A DNA stretch of 60,000 bases, from positions 962,836 to 1,022,835 of the forward strand of contig NW_019091398.1 in the NCBI RefSeq assembly GCF_001949145.1, given 5' to 3'. This stretch comes from Acanthaster planci (taxonomy: Eukaryota; Echinodermata; Asteroidea; Valvatida; Acanthasteridae). Both the position numbers and the translations under genes were made by a program. The notes beneath the pieces were generated by a model, which saw nothing but the letters and a program-made list of their open reading frames with translations, was not told where the DNA came from and did not search any database. Below, one piece after another: positions 1 through 13,600 of this stretch; the stretch's first letter is position 1; each line of letters starts with the position of its first letter.

Positions 1-65
1 CACGGTTGGTCCTGGTTCGATCCTGTTGACCAGGCTTTTACATATTTATGCTGTGCGTTGTTTAC

Positions 66-265
66 CTCTGGCTAGCATGCAGTCCCCAAACGCTTGACTG
101 GAAAAACTATGGTGTAAAACTTGCATCTGATGTGATGCCACCATTCCACCCTGATATACCCACACTGAAAAAGCGTCCAACCCAAAGCACTGCAGACTTA
201 TGTTTTCTGAACTATTTGAGTCTACGGTCTGTCGCACTGGCTTAACCCTGAGGTAATCTGCGGCT
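66..265 (-). CDS. Possible Ig-like domain exon of a gene running off the left edge (partial)
   Basis: A single open exon of 200 bp on the minus strand, with a pyrimidine-rich tract and AAG acceptor at its upstream side and an AGAG|GTAAAC donor at its downstream side. The translation has a polar stretch with two N-glycosylation sequons (NSS, NIS), then SLQCFGLDAFSVWVYQGG, which looks like the B-strand Cys and C-strand Trp of an immunoglobulin-type domain, and a second Cys (GDCM). Entry phase would be 2 and exit phase 1. No other exon of the gene is visible, because the next one would lie before position 1. The Ig assignment is inference from the Cys/Trp spacing only. Confidence 0.35.
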
Positions 266-1440
266 CTTAAAAGTAAGACAAATGAAGAAAAAAGCAAAGG
301 GAAAAGGGGCAAAAGAATGAAATGTGTATCAAACACCTGTTGGGAAATTTAGTTAGAACAATGACAAGCGAGATGACGATGTTTACTCAGGTGGTTGGAG
401 TTTTGCCTTTTTATTGCCGATGTTGTTAATTGTAACTTAATCAAGGATTGAATTTTTTTGTCGAGCCAAACACTAAAATTATCGCCGAATGTTTACAAGC
501 CTTGTACAGTTTTGAAAAAGAAGTAAACATTCTTTGCGTATTTATTCAATGATTGGAACAATTTGCTACTTTTGGAAGAGAGAATATAATATTTGCACAA
601 GGTAAGCTAAAGCCAATATAAAAACTGTGGTATGGGACGCCTAATGTAACACTTATGTTGCCCTGCAGACAGGAATCATCTGTCAGATGATAAGTGGACA
701 CTTTTAATTGTTTGACGACTCCCTTTTCAGCACAGTTAGGGTAACATATTCACCCCAATACCCATTTGGAAGAAGCATTCAGAGATAAACTGTCGCCCTT
801 TTGTCAAAATCCAACAGCGTGAAATGACTTTAATTGATCGACTGTTGCAATCAATCAGGGACCCGCACGTTTTCCTGGTCGATGCATACCCACCGGCAGG
901 TTTTGCCCGTCTAAATTAAAAAAAAATCGTCCAACGTGCAAATGTCATTCTATAAGCCTGTCAGAAATATTGGCTCCGGTTGGGCAAACATTGGTACTTT
1001 CTCAAAGAGACATGAAGCGCGGGCCCGGCCCAGTCAGCTGCTGATGTTGGCGCCATAACTGCTTGCTTTTTAACATAGCATCTGGAATGCAATATAATGA
1101 TACCTCCTCGCTACTCAGTTTCACGAAATTAAAACTGATTTTAGAATAACCGTGGAAGAAAGCAAGAAAATGAGTTATTTTGGAATCTGCAGCATGTATA
1201 ATTATGAAAATACATATTATTTAATGGGGGTGTTCCTCACTTGTTGCTTTATTGTATAAATTGCCATATCGTTGCCATTGATACTTCAATCAGTGAGTCA
1301 CCCGTGGGGAACATCCAACATAGACCTGCAAATCAAGTTATAAGGTCTCGTATAGATTTGTTTTTTTTCTGAAGCATATCAGCGGATACTTGAGATGTGA
1401 ACAGTAAATATAAAAGAGGTCAGAAGTAATAGGATCTCTA
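266..1440. other. AT-rich non-coding stretch
   Basis: I see no exon, RNA gene or recognisable transposon here. Open frames are short and lack splice context. Confidence 0.5.
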
Positions 1441-1800
1441 ACATTTTCCCCATGGAGGTAGCGCTCTGGAGACCAGATCGGCTGAAACATTCATTTCAAA
1501 TGTCGGATAGCGTAGACAATGACAAACATGCCTCGTTGCAATGCCATCCGAGCATTCGTACCTGATCCCGTGGAGACAGTGAGGGGAGATCCAAGTCGGT
1601 TCCAGCGAAGCTTCATTCTCTTGAAAGATTTACCCGGAATGATTGGTGCATGCCTTTCCGGCTTCAAATGTGTTTTTGGACGCATATTGCCCCGCGAACA
1701 CATGTCTTGCTCGGCAATCCATCACAGCGCTAACCGACCACGTCGACTCGGGGGTCCCACCGCGCGAGGGACAGCCTTAACTAAGAAAACGTATTGCACT
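1441..1800. other. GC-richer island, possibly an old SINE-like repeat
   Basis: This block is clearly richer in GC than its flanks and is open on both strands (94 codons plus, 70 codons minus), which is typical of repeat-derived sequence rather than a gene. On the minus strand, GTGGTCGGTTAGCGC followed about 40 bases later by GTGTTCGCGGGGC weakly resembles the A and B boxes of a tRNA-derived promoter. I do not recognise a protein. Confidence 0.2.
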
Positions 1801-2469
1801 TGATATATAGACTACCTAAACATGTAGCCTAAAAATAAATGGTTGCAGCTGTAAGAACACAGATTTTGTTGTCACTTCCACTCTTAAAAATATATCGCAC
1901 TTTGGGTAGTCAATTTCTGGTACGTCCAAAGGTGTAAATTTGGAAAACAGCGAATAAAACGTCAAAGAAATATCTATTGTTCTGATATGTTTACCCTTGG
2001 GAGAATTCTGAAGGAAATTAACTTCGGAGTCTTAGACGCCATGTTTTATACTGCAGAACTATGCGTTGACTTTTAACCGTGTGGTCTTGAATAAAAAAGG
2101 TGTTATTTTTAAAAGTGGTTTGGACTAGATTATAACATGTAGAGAAATTGTTTTCCATCTTTTTATTGATAGTTCACATGAAGGAGGCAATTCCTAAAAT
2201 GAACACCCTCCGAAATCATTCAATTTTTCCCTATCCTTTATTTTCCCCAATGTCGTGGTGTGCCTCTTCTTTGCCGCTTTTTGTGGAGTGTTTATGGAGT
2301 ATACAAATTGATCTCTTCAGAGCTCTCGACTAATGTCAAAATCCATCATTTATGTGACGGGCAGTACTCTATAAACTCTATGGTATCTGACATAAGGTAT
2401 CCTACATGCCCTTGTCGTCGAGTATGAAGACAACACAACGACTTTCAGTCTATCACGCGCCCACGCAAA

Positions 2470-2760
2470 GATACAGTAATGTGGATTCAAAGAGAGGCTT
2501 TGAAAATTAATTTCGCAACATCTTTCAGGTGCGTGCCGCTGATCGTCTCTCGCGGTTGGACCTCGGTCATTGTTGCAGGGTGTGGGAGCGAATATCTGGT
2601 ATCGAGTGTGCGTGCCTGGCCTTGGGCAAGAGGCAGCAGACGGAAGTACCCAAGCTTCTTGGCCTCCGAGCACAGTCAATCCCTGGGGTCGGTAACTTCT
2701 TGTCTCGTCACTGTCGGCCACCTCACAGATAGCGATGCCACCGTGAAGGGTTTGCAGTTC
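2470..2760 (+). mobile_element. LINE 3'-end scrap (C-terminal RT-protein region, frameshifted)
   Basis: The plus strand reads AADRLSRLDLGHCCRVW in one frame and then SEYLVSSVRAW followed by SFLASEHSQSLGS in another. This order (R-L-x-x-L-x-L-G-H..., then A/S-x-Y-L...V-R-A, then a basic segment) resembles the C-terminal tail of CR1/L2-type non-LTR retrotransposon proteins. The frame change between the two halves means it is dead. Recognition is by pattern only and the ends are approximate. Confidence 0.35.
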
Positions 2761-4586
2761 TTTTCGATAGCCTTCCCCTTTATCAAACCATTTCCAGTCT
2801 GCATCTCAGCATTTTACGACCTGATATCCCCTGGAAATTTAGCGTATTTTATCGTTAAGCATCTCGAATGAACCTTGGGAAAGCGCTTTACACAGCAACC
2901 ACTTTTTGTCGTAAGCTGTCGGACGTAAGATGGTATAATATTGATAAAACTACAAGTTTTTCCTTGGCGAATTTAATTTGGCTATGAAGTCTAACTTGCT
3001 ACCACTGTTTCTGAGAATAGCTTGCTACCCGTTTCCAATTTGGTGTGCATATGGTTCTTCATATAATTATGCCAAAAGGCCTTATCGGAAGCGCCATGCC
3101 TCCCTTGATAACTATACCGCTCAATGCTATCGTGCTGGTAAAACGGCCAACCCTATTCTCTTCTCAAAAACGCCATGCTGCCTTTTATGAGAGAGGCAAT
3201 TAGTGATTGTTTGTATCATGCCGAAGGCACAGGCACCAGACCAAATGGGACGGACACCATCTAGACCAGACTCCGACATGATTCCTTCCTTCCTGTGCAA
3301 GCTTATGGAGAGTTTTCCCGCATTCAGATGGCCCTCTAATTAAAGACTAGATTCACGCCTGAATTAAAAATAAACGAGGAAGCCATAAATTGCTTCCACG
3401 CTCCAGTGGATAAGCATGGACATTAAATCAGCCTAAAGTCTCTTTCGTGTTTTGATATTACTATTTGGAGCGAGAAAACAGTCCAGGTCTTCTTTTATTG
3501 AAGAGACCGCGGATGCGATATCTCTGCATAATGAGAGCTATTTTTAAAAATTATATTACATGCCCCAAAACGGAGAGACACAATTTGATACTGTCAATCA
3601 GATAAACAGACTTGGGCAAATTCTATATAAAAAATGTTACCCCGTAAACTTGGCCAAAAGTTGCCCACTTTTTATAGGACGAAATATTCTAAACCGTTGG
3701 CAATATAAACATGGAAAACGACGGGCGGAAATAGGATGTTTTTAACGTCAGAAATGCCATTGACACCAGCGTTATGAAACATTTTGAAACCCAAATATAA
3801 TTTGGAGGTTCCCAAGGTATCAAACATGTCTTCTTCGACACGAAAACAACTAGCCCCTTCGCCTGGTCAGTTGCCATCTCTTGCACAGGAAATTGGAATC
3901 GTGATTCGGCGCCAAAACAAACGGCTTGGCTAAATTGGCGAGAGAAAAGCGTATTCCACTGTACACGTCCGGGGTACGCTGAAGTTACACACGCTTAGCT
4001 CTGCTTTTAGTATGAAATACCAGTCAAAAGACAAAAGAAAGGAAATCAGGTCCCACAAACCAAGTGATTAACGACAATTCTATCTTGTGCTGTCGGTTTT
4101 TCGTTGTTGAATTTTAAGTTTTCTTATTCACATGGCCAAAAACCATTCGAAGCAAAGGCCCTAGTATGAAACTGCGGTTATTGTTGACCTTTTTGGGATT
4201 ATGGTAAGTTTGGTATATTAACCAGGGAAAGAATGAAACTTGGCGTAAAAAGGAAGTAATAATGGGGAAGGAGAAAAAGGAGAATTTTCTCATAGGAGCG
4301 AGAAAAATGAGATGAATTGTACACCTTATCAAACGTGATGCTGAAGCACAAGGTTTTGTACTACATTGTAACGTGTTTCTGCAGAGAGACGCAGAACCGA
4401 TCACTATGCTCCCTGAAATGGAACCTTGTAGTAATCAGATCTGTCAGTGAATAAATGTAATTTTATATTGTGTGTTTGACAGGTATGAAAACTCACTCCG
4501 AGGTGTTATCTGAACTCAGTACGGAGCAACAGAAGGTTCTCGCGTAGTTAGAGTCTGCACGGACGTGGGCTATATTCTTTGGAACC
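2761..4586. other. Upstream region of the GPCR gene, no other gene seen
   Basis: AT-rich sequence with only short chance open frames. A pyrimidine-rich tract ending in TTTGACAG at about 4482 could be a 3' splice site for a 5'-untranslated exon of the GPCR gene at 4587, but no upstream partner exon can be named. Confidence 0.35.
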
Positions 4587-5666
4587 ATGGATAATTATCT
4601 GGCTCAGGAGATGGAGTTCTCGTACCTCTACTCTGAAAACGACACATGCGTCGACAGTTCTTGTCTGGAAGCCAGATCCCTGGCTGGCCCGATTGGGGTT
4701 GCCTTGTTAAGCCTTATTGGGCTAGTTGGGAATCTGAGCATCATCTACCTGGTGGTTAGGCACAAGAAACTTCGCAACCCACCCAATATCCTCATCATCA
4801 ACCTCACAGTGGGCGACCTGCTGTACATCCTCAGTGCCTCCACCTTCTTCATCGAGAAGGAGATCTCGCCCAGCTGGGAGGCCGCAGTCTCCACTTGCAA
4901 GCTCAAGGCGTACGTGGAAGATGTGGGTCAGAGCATGTGCGTTTTCTCTCTCGCGGCCCTGAGCCGCGAGAGGTACCTGGCCATCGTCTGTGGGATAGAG
5001 AACCGCCGAAGGAGGGGTTCTTGTTCCGTTAACAGTCTCTGTGCTGTAGCGGTAGTTATATCCACCTCATTACTGCTGGGTATCCCCTCCCTTGTCTTTG
5101 CCAGCAAGACCAACTACAAACAATGTAATCAGTTCCCTACCCATGAAATTGTTAAGAAAGTATTCGTCTCCCTTCGGTCCGTCCTGGGCTACGTTTTACC
5201 TCTAGCCATCGTGAGCTTCTTTTACATTCGCATTGCGAGCTCTCTGTATAAGAGCGTTGTGCAGTTTGACTACACCGAGAGCCACGCCCAGCAAAGTCGG
5301 CTCCGCAAGCGTCTTGCCGGCATCGTCCTGTTCATCACGGTGCTCTTTGCCATATTCTGGCTGCCTCATTTCATCCACCTTCATGTTAGGGCTTACACCT
5401 CGGTTGAGCTGATTGCTCTGCTGCCTTATCCGTCCTACATAGACTACCTGAGGATAATCAGCTTCCTCATGGCTTTGACGAACTCGTGCACCAACCCTTG
5501 GATTGTTTTCGTCATGAGCTCCACCTACCGCCAGCGCTGCTGTCTGTTCCGCTGTGTGTGGAGCAGGCAACGCTTACGCCATGGACAGGGAACCATGCGC
5601 CTTACGACACTCACAGGAACGACCCGGCGTACCAGCGCCAACGTCTCGCAGATGTCCCACGTGTGA
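4587..5666 (+). CDS. Class A (rhodopsin-like) peptide-type G-protein-coupled receptor, single exon
   Basis: Intact 359-residue seven-pass receptor of the plasma membrane, expected to sense an extracellular peptide and activate a G protein. The N-terminus carries a sequon at Asn18 and Cys21/Cys26. TM1 has the G-x-x-G-N motif (Asn49) and TM2 N-L-x-x-G-D (Asp77). Cys104 before TM3 can pair with the ECL2 Cys of KQCNQF. TM3 ends in S-R-E-R-Y (128-130, the D/E-R-Y switch), TM5 keeps its Pro (VLPL), TM6 has FWLP in place of CWxP, and TM7 has NSCTNPWIVF. The R-N-x-P-N-I segment before TM2 and the NPxxxY-type spacing with Phe recall the bombesin/endothelin/GPR37 group. The TM4 Trp is absent. A Cys-rich helix 8 (RCCLFRC) may be palmitoylated, and the end M-S-H-V fits a class I PDZ ligand. 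The start Met is the first in frame. Ligand unknown. Confidence 0.9.
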   Translation: MDNYLAQEMEFSYLYSENDTCVDSSCLEARSLAGPIGVALLSLIGLVGNLSIIYLVVRHKKLRNPPNILIINLTVGDLLYILSASTFFIEKEISPSWEAAVSTCKLKAYVEDVGQSMCVFSLAALSRERYLAIVCGIENRRRRGSCSVNSLCAVAVVISTSLLLGIPSLVFASKTNYKQCNQFPTHEIVKKVFVSLRSVLGYVLPLAIVSFFYIRIASSLYKSVVQFDYTESHAQQSRLRKRLAGIVLFITVLFAIFWLPHFIHLHVRAYTSVELIALLPYPSYIDYLRIISFLMALTNSCTNPWIVFVMSSTYRQRCCLFRCVWSRQRLRHGQGTMRLTTLTGTTRRTSANVSQMSHV

Positions 5667-8600
5667 CAGGTCTCACATCATGGCGGTTGAAGTAAAATAT
5701 ATGTAACATTCGAGTGTTTTGGATTTGATGTTGTGGGGTAACTAAGGTGAACTAGATAACCAAATTATTATAGTACGGCTCTTATAGCTCACAGGTAACA
5801 TCGCCTTGTTTCCTTCATTGGAAATTTGAACTGATAGTTCGCAAAGAAATTACACATTGCCCGCAGCACTCGTCAAACCCCATCTTGAGTGTCAGGGCTT
5901 GTTTCTAACGGCTATCCCTTATTTTGGTAGTGGCAATGACGTAAGCCGTAGTCACTAAATATCGATTCAGTTTCGGGCTGACATCAAAAATGGCAACGGA
6001 TATAGGAGATTGTGACTGGTAATGCAAAGTGTCCAACAAGTGATGTGCTAAGTCAAAAGGAAGACACAAAATAAATGATTTGCCCAGGGACCTGGAAAAC
6101 TGAGCGAAAAGAAAATAGGAGTAACGACCTACAGTATGCCTCTTAGCAAATGAAAAGCGTAGCGATAAAATGCCAGTAAAAGTGAAGTCAAAAGTATTTT
6201 TATTGCACACTTTGTGAACAAGGGAAATAAGAGGAACAACGATAGATTGTCAATGCACGGTATACCAACAATATGTGGCTTTGTCTTGGTGTTTGAGCAG
6301 GAGAATCTCAGTGCAAAGTACTGCAATTCTTTCCTAGCTTTTTGAGCTGGTTGTGCTTACACATGATAATGAATCCAGATGTTCTTCCTATTTAAGGCCA
6401 CCTGTACGCCTCATATATCCTATCAATCTCCGATCTACTGCTTGCCTAGAAGAGGCTTGAACGTACTGTATTTGCGATGTGACTGGCTTCAGAAATATTA
6501 TGCTTAAAAAGTTATATAGGCCTACATGTAATTGTAACCAAGTGAAGTAGAGTGTGCATAGATTAAGAGTGGCGTGAATAAAAATAAATTCAAATATTAC
6601 CATACCTAGAAATATTGAAACATCGTACCCACGAGCTACTAACGGAAAATGCTCAGTAAGGTACAGACTAGAGGAGCCCATGGTAGCCCTGCCCTTTTGC
6701 TTCGTCGAATCATATAGGCCTATAAAATGCAACTCGCATGCAAGATAAGCACAAGTACATTGTAGTACAACTGTAGCTCATTCGCCTGCGGTATGAATAA
6801 TAAGATTAGGTAAAAGGTGGCTCTACTATTTAAAAATCTGAGTCCTTTTTAAACTCTCGCAAACAAAATGTATTAGTGATACTTGTGATACACGGCTGAG
6901 TAAGTATAGCTGGCATATATTTATTGGTATACGACCACGTTATAAGTTACGTGTTGTGGCTGATACCAGTGAAGCTGATATAGGCCTACAATACGTAAAA
7001 GGTTTACGACAGTTATATTTGAGCATTTGAATAATCTAAATTGAAATTAAGTACACGTATAATACTAAATGTATTTTGAAATGTAGATTTTGATGCCATA
7101 ATGAACATGTAATCTTATCGCGGCAGTGCACAGTAAGGCAGTTGTTGGCGCTACTATTTTGAATGGTACTCAGGCCGAAGCAACTTGCTAAGGCTTGAAA
7201 CTCTGTGTAAGTTCAAGCCGCAGCCATATGGACACAATCTCAGACAACTTTAAACTTAAACGTCTCCCGAGTGTGTAGTAAACATGTGATACCGCCCACG
7301 AGCAAGGGAATATGAAGGCCAGCCGTTCAACAGGAAAGCATATTTAGTAGGACGAGAAATATGGCTTGGAGCAACAAAATGGGCTGAGTTAAGAGCTGTC
7401 ACGCGTAGAGCGACGGTGTGATTTTTTCTAGTGTTAAAAATGCACAGGGGTAACTTCAGTGCAATATCTCGTTACGTGAGTAGCACTTCTATTGATGATT
7501 TTCACTGTCGTTGATATTTCAACTAATTCGTTGACATAATCAAGTAACATTTTGTCGGACTTTAGTCCAGAGTCCAAATACCGTATTTCTTTAACGAGTT
7601 TTTCTTTTTACTGTTTTGTTCCCCGTGGGAATGAAAAAGTGTCAAGGCCGACCTCTGTTTCGATCGTAACAGAAGCAAGAAGACTTTGGAAGGCTAGTTT
7701 TACTCCTTTTTACTTCAAACAAGGAGGTAGCAAGGTTAAAAAATAATGATAAACCTCGACGGTAATACTATCGATGACGTGAAGAATAGGTCTGACTTTA
7801 TTTTCCATGTTAAAGCCAATTTCGATTTTTATTTTGGTTTCCCAAAATTGTGACAATTTTAACAATAAAAAAGTAGTACTTAGTGCTGTAACAAAGCAAA
7901 AATTGAGTCAGAGTAATTTGAGGAAAAGCTTCTCACGAGACTTCTTTTGTCAAGATTGCTAACGAGCCGTCGGTGAAAGGGCAGTCCACTTGCCCACATG
8001 CCCATCAGAAATGTCGTTAGGCAAGCCTTAGTAAATCTTTTCCGCCTGCCTCGTATTAATGCAGAAGGCCTTTGTTGACAGCGGAATGTTCTTTGCTTTA
8101 AGCGTAACATTTAAAGAAACGATACGTTGCACTGATAATGCAGGGGAGATTCAGTGCAAAGATTCAAATCATTTCCATAAAGTTATAAATATGCTAAATG
8201 CAGCACAGTTAAATTATTCCGTCTATTAGTATATGCGGTGTTGTTTACCTAACGAAATTTCCCAGGTGTATGGGCTTGAGGTGAACTAGTTCGTGTTCGT
8301 GTTAATCTGCAGGTTTGGTCTTATTCAGAGGTTTTGCCACTTACGGTTGAATATCGATCATTGCTTAATTTAACGTTGGCCATCTGTTGCTTTTATTCCC
8401 GTCCAAATTGCCACCGTGAATTGCTATAGTTTGTGCAGTTGAGTCTTATTTTGTGATTGGCAGTTTTTTGCTGTTTGAACTTTGTGCGTGTTTGTTTCAG
8501 ATTGCACGTGACCTGGCAGATTAAAAGCGGCAGCTTTGTAAGTAGCAAGAATTATCTCTCATGAAAAGCACCATGTGTCATTTTATGATATGGTAGGAAC

Positions 8601-10620
8601 AGAAAGTTTCTTTTGATCATCTGATCGTTTGATTAAGCTACCAATCGATAATATAATGGTCTATCGATGACAGGTCATTGTTCACTAATGGCAAGCCGAT
8701 GTCTTGTATCATTTCAACAGAGGGTGTATTACAGTTTTAGTCCATTGCGTATTAATAATTTCCACCGCTGCCGTGAAAATGATGGCAAGTGTTGGCATAT
8801 TTCGGATACTTGGCTGGAATTTAATATAGAATGAAGGGCTTTTTGTTCGTTTTGAATTCTACATAATTACGTTCATCTGAACGTTTCCAGATGACACGGG
8901 TACGCTGCACGTCCTGGAAGCACAATTGCTGTAGGTTGCTGCCGAATACATCGCAATAGCTAGTGGCAATCCCTTGGTGTGATGGAATTATTTATCTGTT
9001 AAATAAGATTTGTTAATTACGAAATTTAACACAAACTATTCGCGGAGAATTCCTCAGGGAACTGTAACAGATGGAAATCCAAAGACAGTTCAGCTGTCAA
9101 ACAGCACAAAAAGTTTCACTATCTCCTTTCCAGAAAAGGGAAACATTTTTATTCAGAGTATGTTGTTTTCAAAAGTGAAAAACATTTGCAGAAAAGACAA
9201 AGATCTGTACTGTGTTTGCCAACAGTGTTACGTTTATGTTGATAGCGTATGATGTAAAATAATATTGTGGTGTGTATATTCATGTAATATGTCAATTATC
9301 TAAATTAAAGGTTATTTGCCGATTTAACAAAGGGTGATCTGTGCTACTCTTCTTTTCACCCAAAATTAATCTCATGATGCCATCATAATGCTAATTTTTC
9401 AACTATGTTTGTGTCTCAAAACGTAAACGTGTTTCCCCAACGGGAATAAAGCCTGGAAGAGGAGCATACACCGAGGCAGGGCCGGCCCTCACAGTAAAGT
9501 GTTCATGAAAAGGGGACCAACGGAATCTTCCAAAGCAAAAAACATTAGTCATCTGATTTCCCTCTGAATAAGAATTTCCTCGCATCACGTAACCTGATAT
9601 GACAAAAGGTGATGTTGGGTATCAACTTGCTTTATTTTTACACTTGGAAGTTGAAATGCATAGTGAACACAACTATTACAAAGAAAATATCGGACATCAC
9701 CTGAAAATAACAGAAAAACGTTCAAAGAGAAAACTCATCCTAAATGCAAATTTGACGTCCAACTAATCGAACGGGACCGTTTTATTATCCAATAAACACT
9801 AATTAAAAAAGAAAATAAACACTGCTTTCCAACTATTTGTTTGCAGAGACGTTGAGATATTGTATACATTCACGAAATTGCTCGAATTTCCACCATCTCT
9901 AGATTTCATTTTTCACTTTAAATTGTTGTAACTAATAGCCTCATAACTATGAAATGGCTAAATACGCTGACGCAATGATGGAAGACCAGTCAATGGTTGT
10001 CAAAGATTTTTCCCGTTTGCCAAAGCGAAAAGGTTTGTGTTTATTTTCACACTACAATATCTAAGTTATTTCAAATACTATAAACCATCATAGCTGCTCA
10101 AAAGGTTAGTTGAAATTTCAATGAGGCATTTAGCCATCAAATTTCTAATAACAGATAACTCCTTGTAAAAATGGATAAACAGAAATCCCTCGATGCATAT
10201 AAGTCTTGGTCATTTGTTTGATATCAGGATTGGCTTAACATCAAGAGAGGGCTCCCCATCGTCATGTAGTAGGCCGATGTGGTTTATTTTGCGTGATGTG
10301 GGATGGCGAAGGACTTCACGATCGTGTGTTCATCGTGACCAGCTCATTATAGTCGCTCACACTTCCATGTCGGTTTCCGGCACAAAATCGTTAGCAGTAT
10401 GTTGGGTTATGCGGGCAACCAGCCCTCGCGTCTCAATATTCATTGACAACAAAAAATGTACAACTTTCACTCAGGCTTTGCCCAAACATGCAAATTATCC
10501 CTGCGGAAAACTCTTAGAGTATGCATCAACATAATGAAAATTATTCACGTGCAGAAATGGTCCAGTGCTACGTTCATACACAGCGCCCTCTACAGCCTGT
10601 GGCTGAAGCTCTGGAACGTG
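5667..10620. other. Intergenic region between the GPCR and the MS4A-like gene A
   Basis: About 5 kb of AT-rich sequence with short, uninformative open frames. Three of the window's eight TAGGCCTA octamers lie here (6517, 6715, 6981). A polyadenylation-like AATAAA lies at about 6072 for the plus-strand GPCR. The GC-richer block 10230-10440 lies just past the stop of gene A and is probably its 3' UTR; an AATAAA on the minus strand at about 10277 could be its poly(A) signal. Confidence 0.4.
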
Positions 10621-13600
10621 TTACGAGTTGCTCGACGAGGGTTCATCAGGTGCGTCAATGCCCGACCGACATTCATTTCCGTCGGCTTTTCCGGACACAA
10701 CGTCAGCGTAGCTTGGTGGCAAGTCAGCATCGACAGAATACTCTGGTAAGATGAACATATCTGTGGAATCAGGGCAACACAAAACCCGTTTCAGAAAAAA
10801 AAGTGACGCCAAAGGGACAAAGGATGCCTTAAAAATGGGCTGGTCAGATATTGGGTAAAGTGTCGTGCTACTAGAGGGCGCCGTACGCTTTTCTAACATG
10901 GCCTTGGTGATTTTTGTCTTATCATAGACAATAGTTTCAAGTGATATGCACACCCCTGAGGAGATCTAAGGGATATTCATTGCAACCACCTCTCATAGAT
11001 GAATTTTTAACTTTCATGCCCTGTCAACTGATTCAAACACGTACGTATTAAAACAAAACACAAGCTGCACCAATTAATGACAAAATTTATAATAAACTGA
11101 CTTTGACCGTGTTTCTCTGTGTATTGTTCTCCTCACCTGGTGTCATGCCGTAGTTTGTGTGTCCCAGGCTGCCAGACACTGTGTTGGACTGCGCTGAAAA
11201 GGTGTTGTCATACCCCTGCACCGACAATGACAATTTATAGAGAGTCGTTGATCTTGCATCAGAAAGAGCAAAGTAATACCTGGCAATTACAATAATGATG
11301 GATGATATACGAATACTTTACGTAATTTTAATTCACCTCAAACGCTTGTAGGAAACAAAAGGAGGGATACTACTTCCCCTTTTGGAATTGTGTTGCCACA
11401 GTATGTTGAACATCTCTTGTTGGTTACAAAAACAACAAGCAGGAATGCAGACGTCATTATACCTGTCTCTGCATCCTGTTGAAGACGATGATAAGTCTTG
11501 TGGATGCTGCTATACCTCCCATTGACACCACGAGAGCAGCGAAGCCTACGACGAGAATGATCAAGTGCATCGTCATGCAGTTCCACTGTTGAAGAAAGGA
11601 GTTTGTCAACTTACTGACCAGATGAAAGTTTGTATTAATACATGTATTTGCCTTTTTCCCAATAGTTTGGATTATTTCCATCAATGTTTGTTGTTCTTGA
11701 CTTTTCTTTTCTTTCTTTTGTTTCTGCAAGCAGGCTTTCAGGCAATGAAAGTCGGAGTGTTCGTTCTTGTAATGTCTGGTTACCAGAAGCTTTGACGTGT
11801 GCCAACCTTATCCACCAATCATACCGTATGTGCACACTCCAACAATTTTCTGCTTAGCATCCACTGCTTCCTCGGTTTACCAAACTTGCTTGCACAAGGA
11901 CTGTTGAGTTTTTGAATAACACTTTTCCTCTAGCATGACTTTATTTTTTTGACAAACTGACTGTAAGCATCCACAGGGATTGCAGAGCTTTAGTAGGAAT
12001 TCGTACCGGATATGTGTATTAGTGGTATTAAAGGGCCGTAATTCATATCATGGTGATAGTAAATATGACGCTGGTGATCGATCAGATAACACGTTTCATT
12101 GTGATGGGGACGGCGGTGAAGAGGTGATAAGGTGACTTGGTGACATGGTGATTGTGTTTGCCTCACCTCTACTCGAGCTGGTTTAGGTTCCTGGAATATG
12201 CCAATCAGTTCCACGGTCATAAAACCGAAGATCATCAGCAGACCAACAAGACACATCATTCGATACCATTTCATCTGAGAAAAAAATTATTGTGCCACTT
12301 TATTTAAATACCAGAATCCCTGAGAGAAGACGTCAGTGATTCGCAGGTACAACAAAGCAGAGATGGTTATCTTGACGTACCAGAAAGCAGGTCTAACGTG
12401 CTAGATTTAATTAGTTCCACCGATATGATTGAGAGCTACACTTTGAAGAACTTGAGAACATTTGAGGCCTAAAGGACTTTTTAAAAACCACTTGTAAACT
12501 TACCGTCCTTTTGATTTCCTTCATTCCTAGTGCCACTGCGCCTCGTCTGGAAGGTGACAGACCCACCGAACTTGATACGATAAACTAGGGAAAAGAAACA
12601 TCGTCTGAGCCATGCAGGAAGGCTATTACTTGTGTGGAAAAACAATGGAGATGCCCTTTTTATTTTAGCTATTAAATGTTGTGGATATGGACAGCCACGT
12701 GTGTTTTGAGGTGGCGAGGAGTTTATGTCGTCATTGTGCTGCTGGCGCGGTCTGACAGCTTTGTCAGAGGTCTTGGATTGGATCAGAGTCTCCACATCCA
12801 AACGTCATTTGCAATGATGTGCCCCGACGCGCGTGAGCTCATCAAAAACAAGGCACCCGTGGTGCTGGTTTTCCGAATGAAGCGCCCGTAATAAGAACCT
12901 CCTTTCCCCCATTCACATCCCACTTCTCCTTCCCCGAAGTCGTACTGGCACACAAGCTTATTGAAACATCTTAGTTGTTTTGTTCATAGTTGTTTAAATA
13001 CTAAGTTAATAGGTGTTGTAAAAAATGTGAAAACTGGTTTTGCTTTATTAGTGTCCGCGTTGTTTTTATCCCTTTCAACGAGAGAGCTGGGTTTATGGTT
13101 GGGAATCATATCAAACAGTGCTGAAAATGAATACAGGGCAAACAATAATTATCAGTTATTAGCTACTTCTCTAACTGAAAGTTTACCTTCATTGGTTACA
13201 ATAGTTCGCCAAAGTTGACAATTAATCTGAAACAACTAACGGTGGGTACAGTAGCATTGTGCCTTCAAAATAAAAACCCTTGTAGGCGGTGTGGATGAAG
13301 CTTTCATAGTTACAGTTGTACTCAATTATTCATGCCCTTTGGAAAATAACATACTTTTCTAACTTCTTCAGTCGTAAAAGCTATTACGTTGGTGCTTCCA
13401 CGATGATATCTTTTATCTGTTTGTTGCAATACACAGACCCACATATGAGTTGGCTAAACTTCATTTGCATAATAATAGATACGACGCGGGTTTCTTTTTG
13501 CTCCTGGTCAAACTTATTCAAACCCCACATTTACATAGTCAAAAGTCTCTTCTTAATAGTCAATAGCGTGACCTTTGTTCTTGATGACTGCCTCCCTTAA

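Noticed and set aside
1491-1803. Genes on both strands at 1.5-1.8 kb
   Set aside because: Mutually overlapping open frames in a GC-rich patch with no recognisable protein.
5202-5570. 122-codon minus-strand frame inside the GPCR
   Set aside because: Antisense shadow of a strongly supported coding exon.
10193-10754. Plus-strand proteins antisense to the end of gene A
   Set aside because: They are shadows of the terminal exon and 3' UTR of the minus-strand MS4A-like gene.
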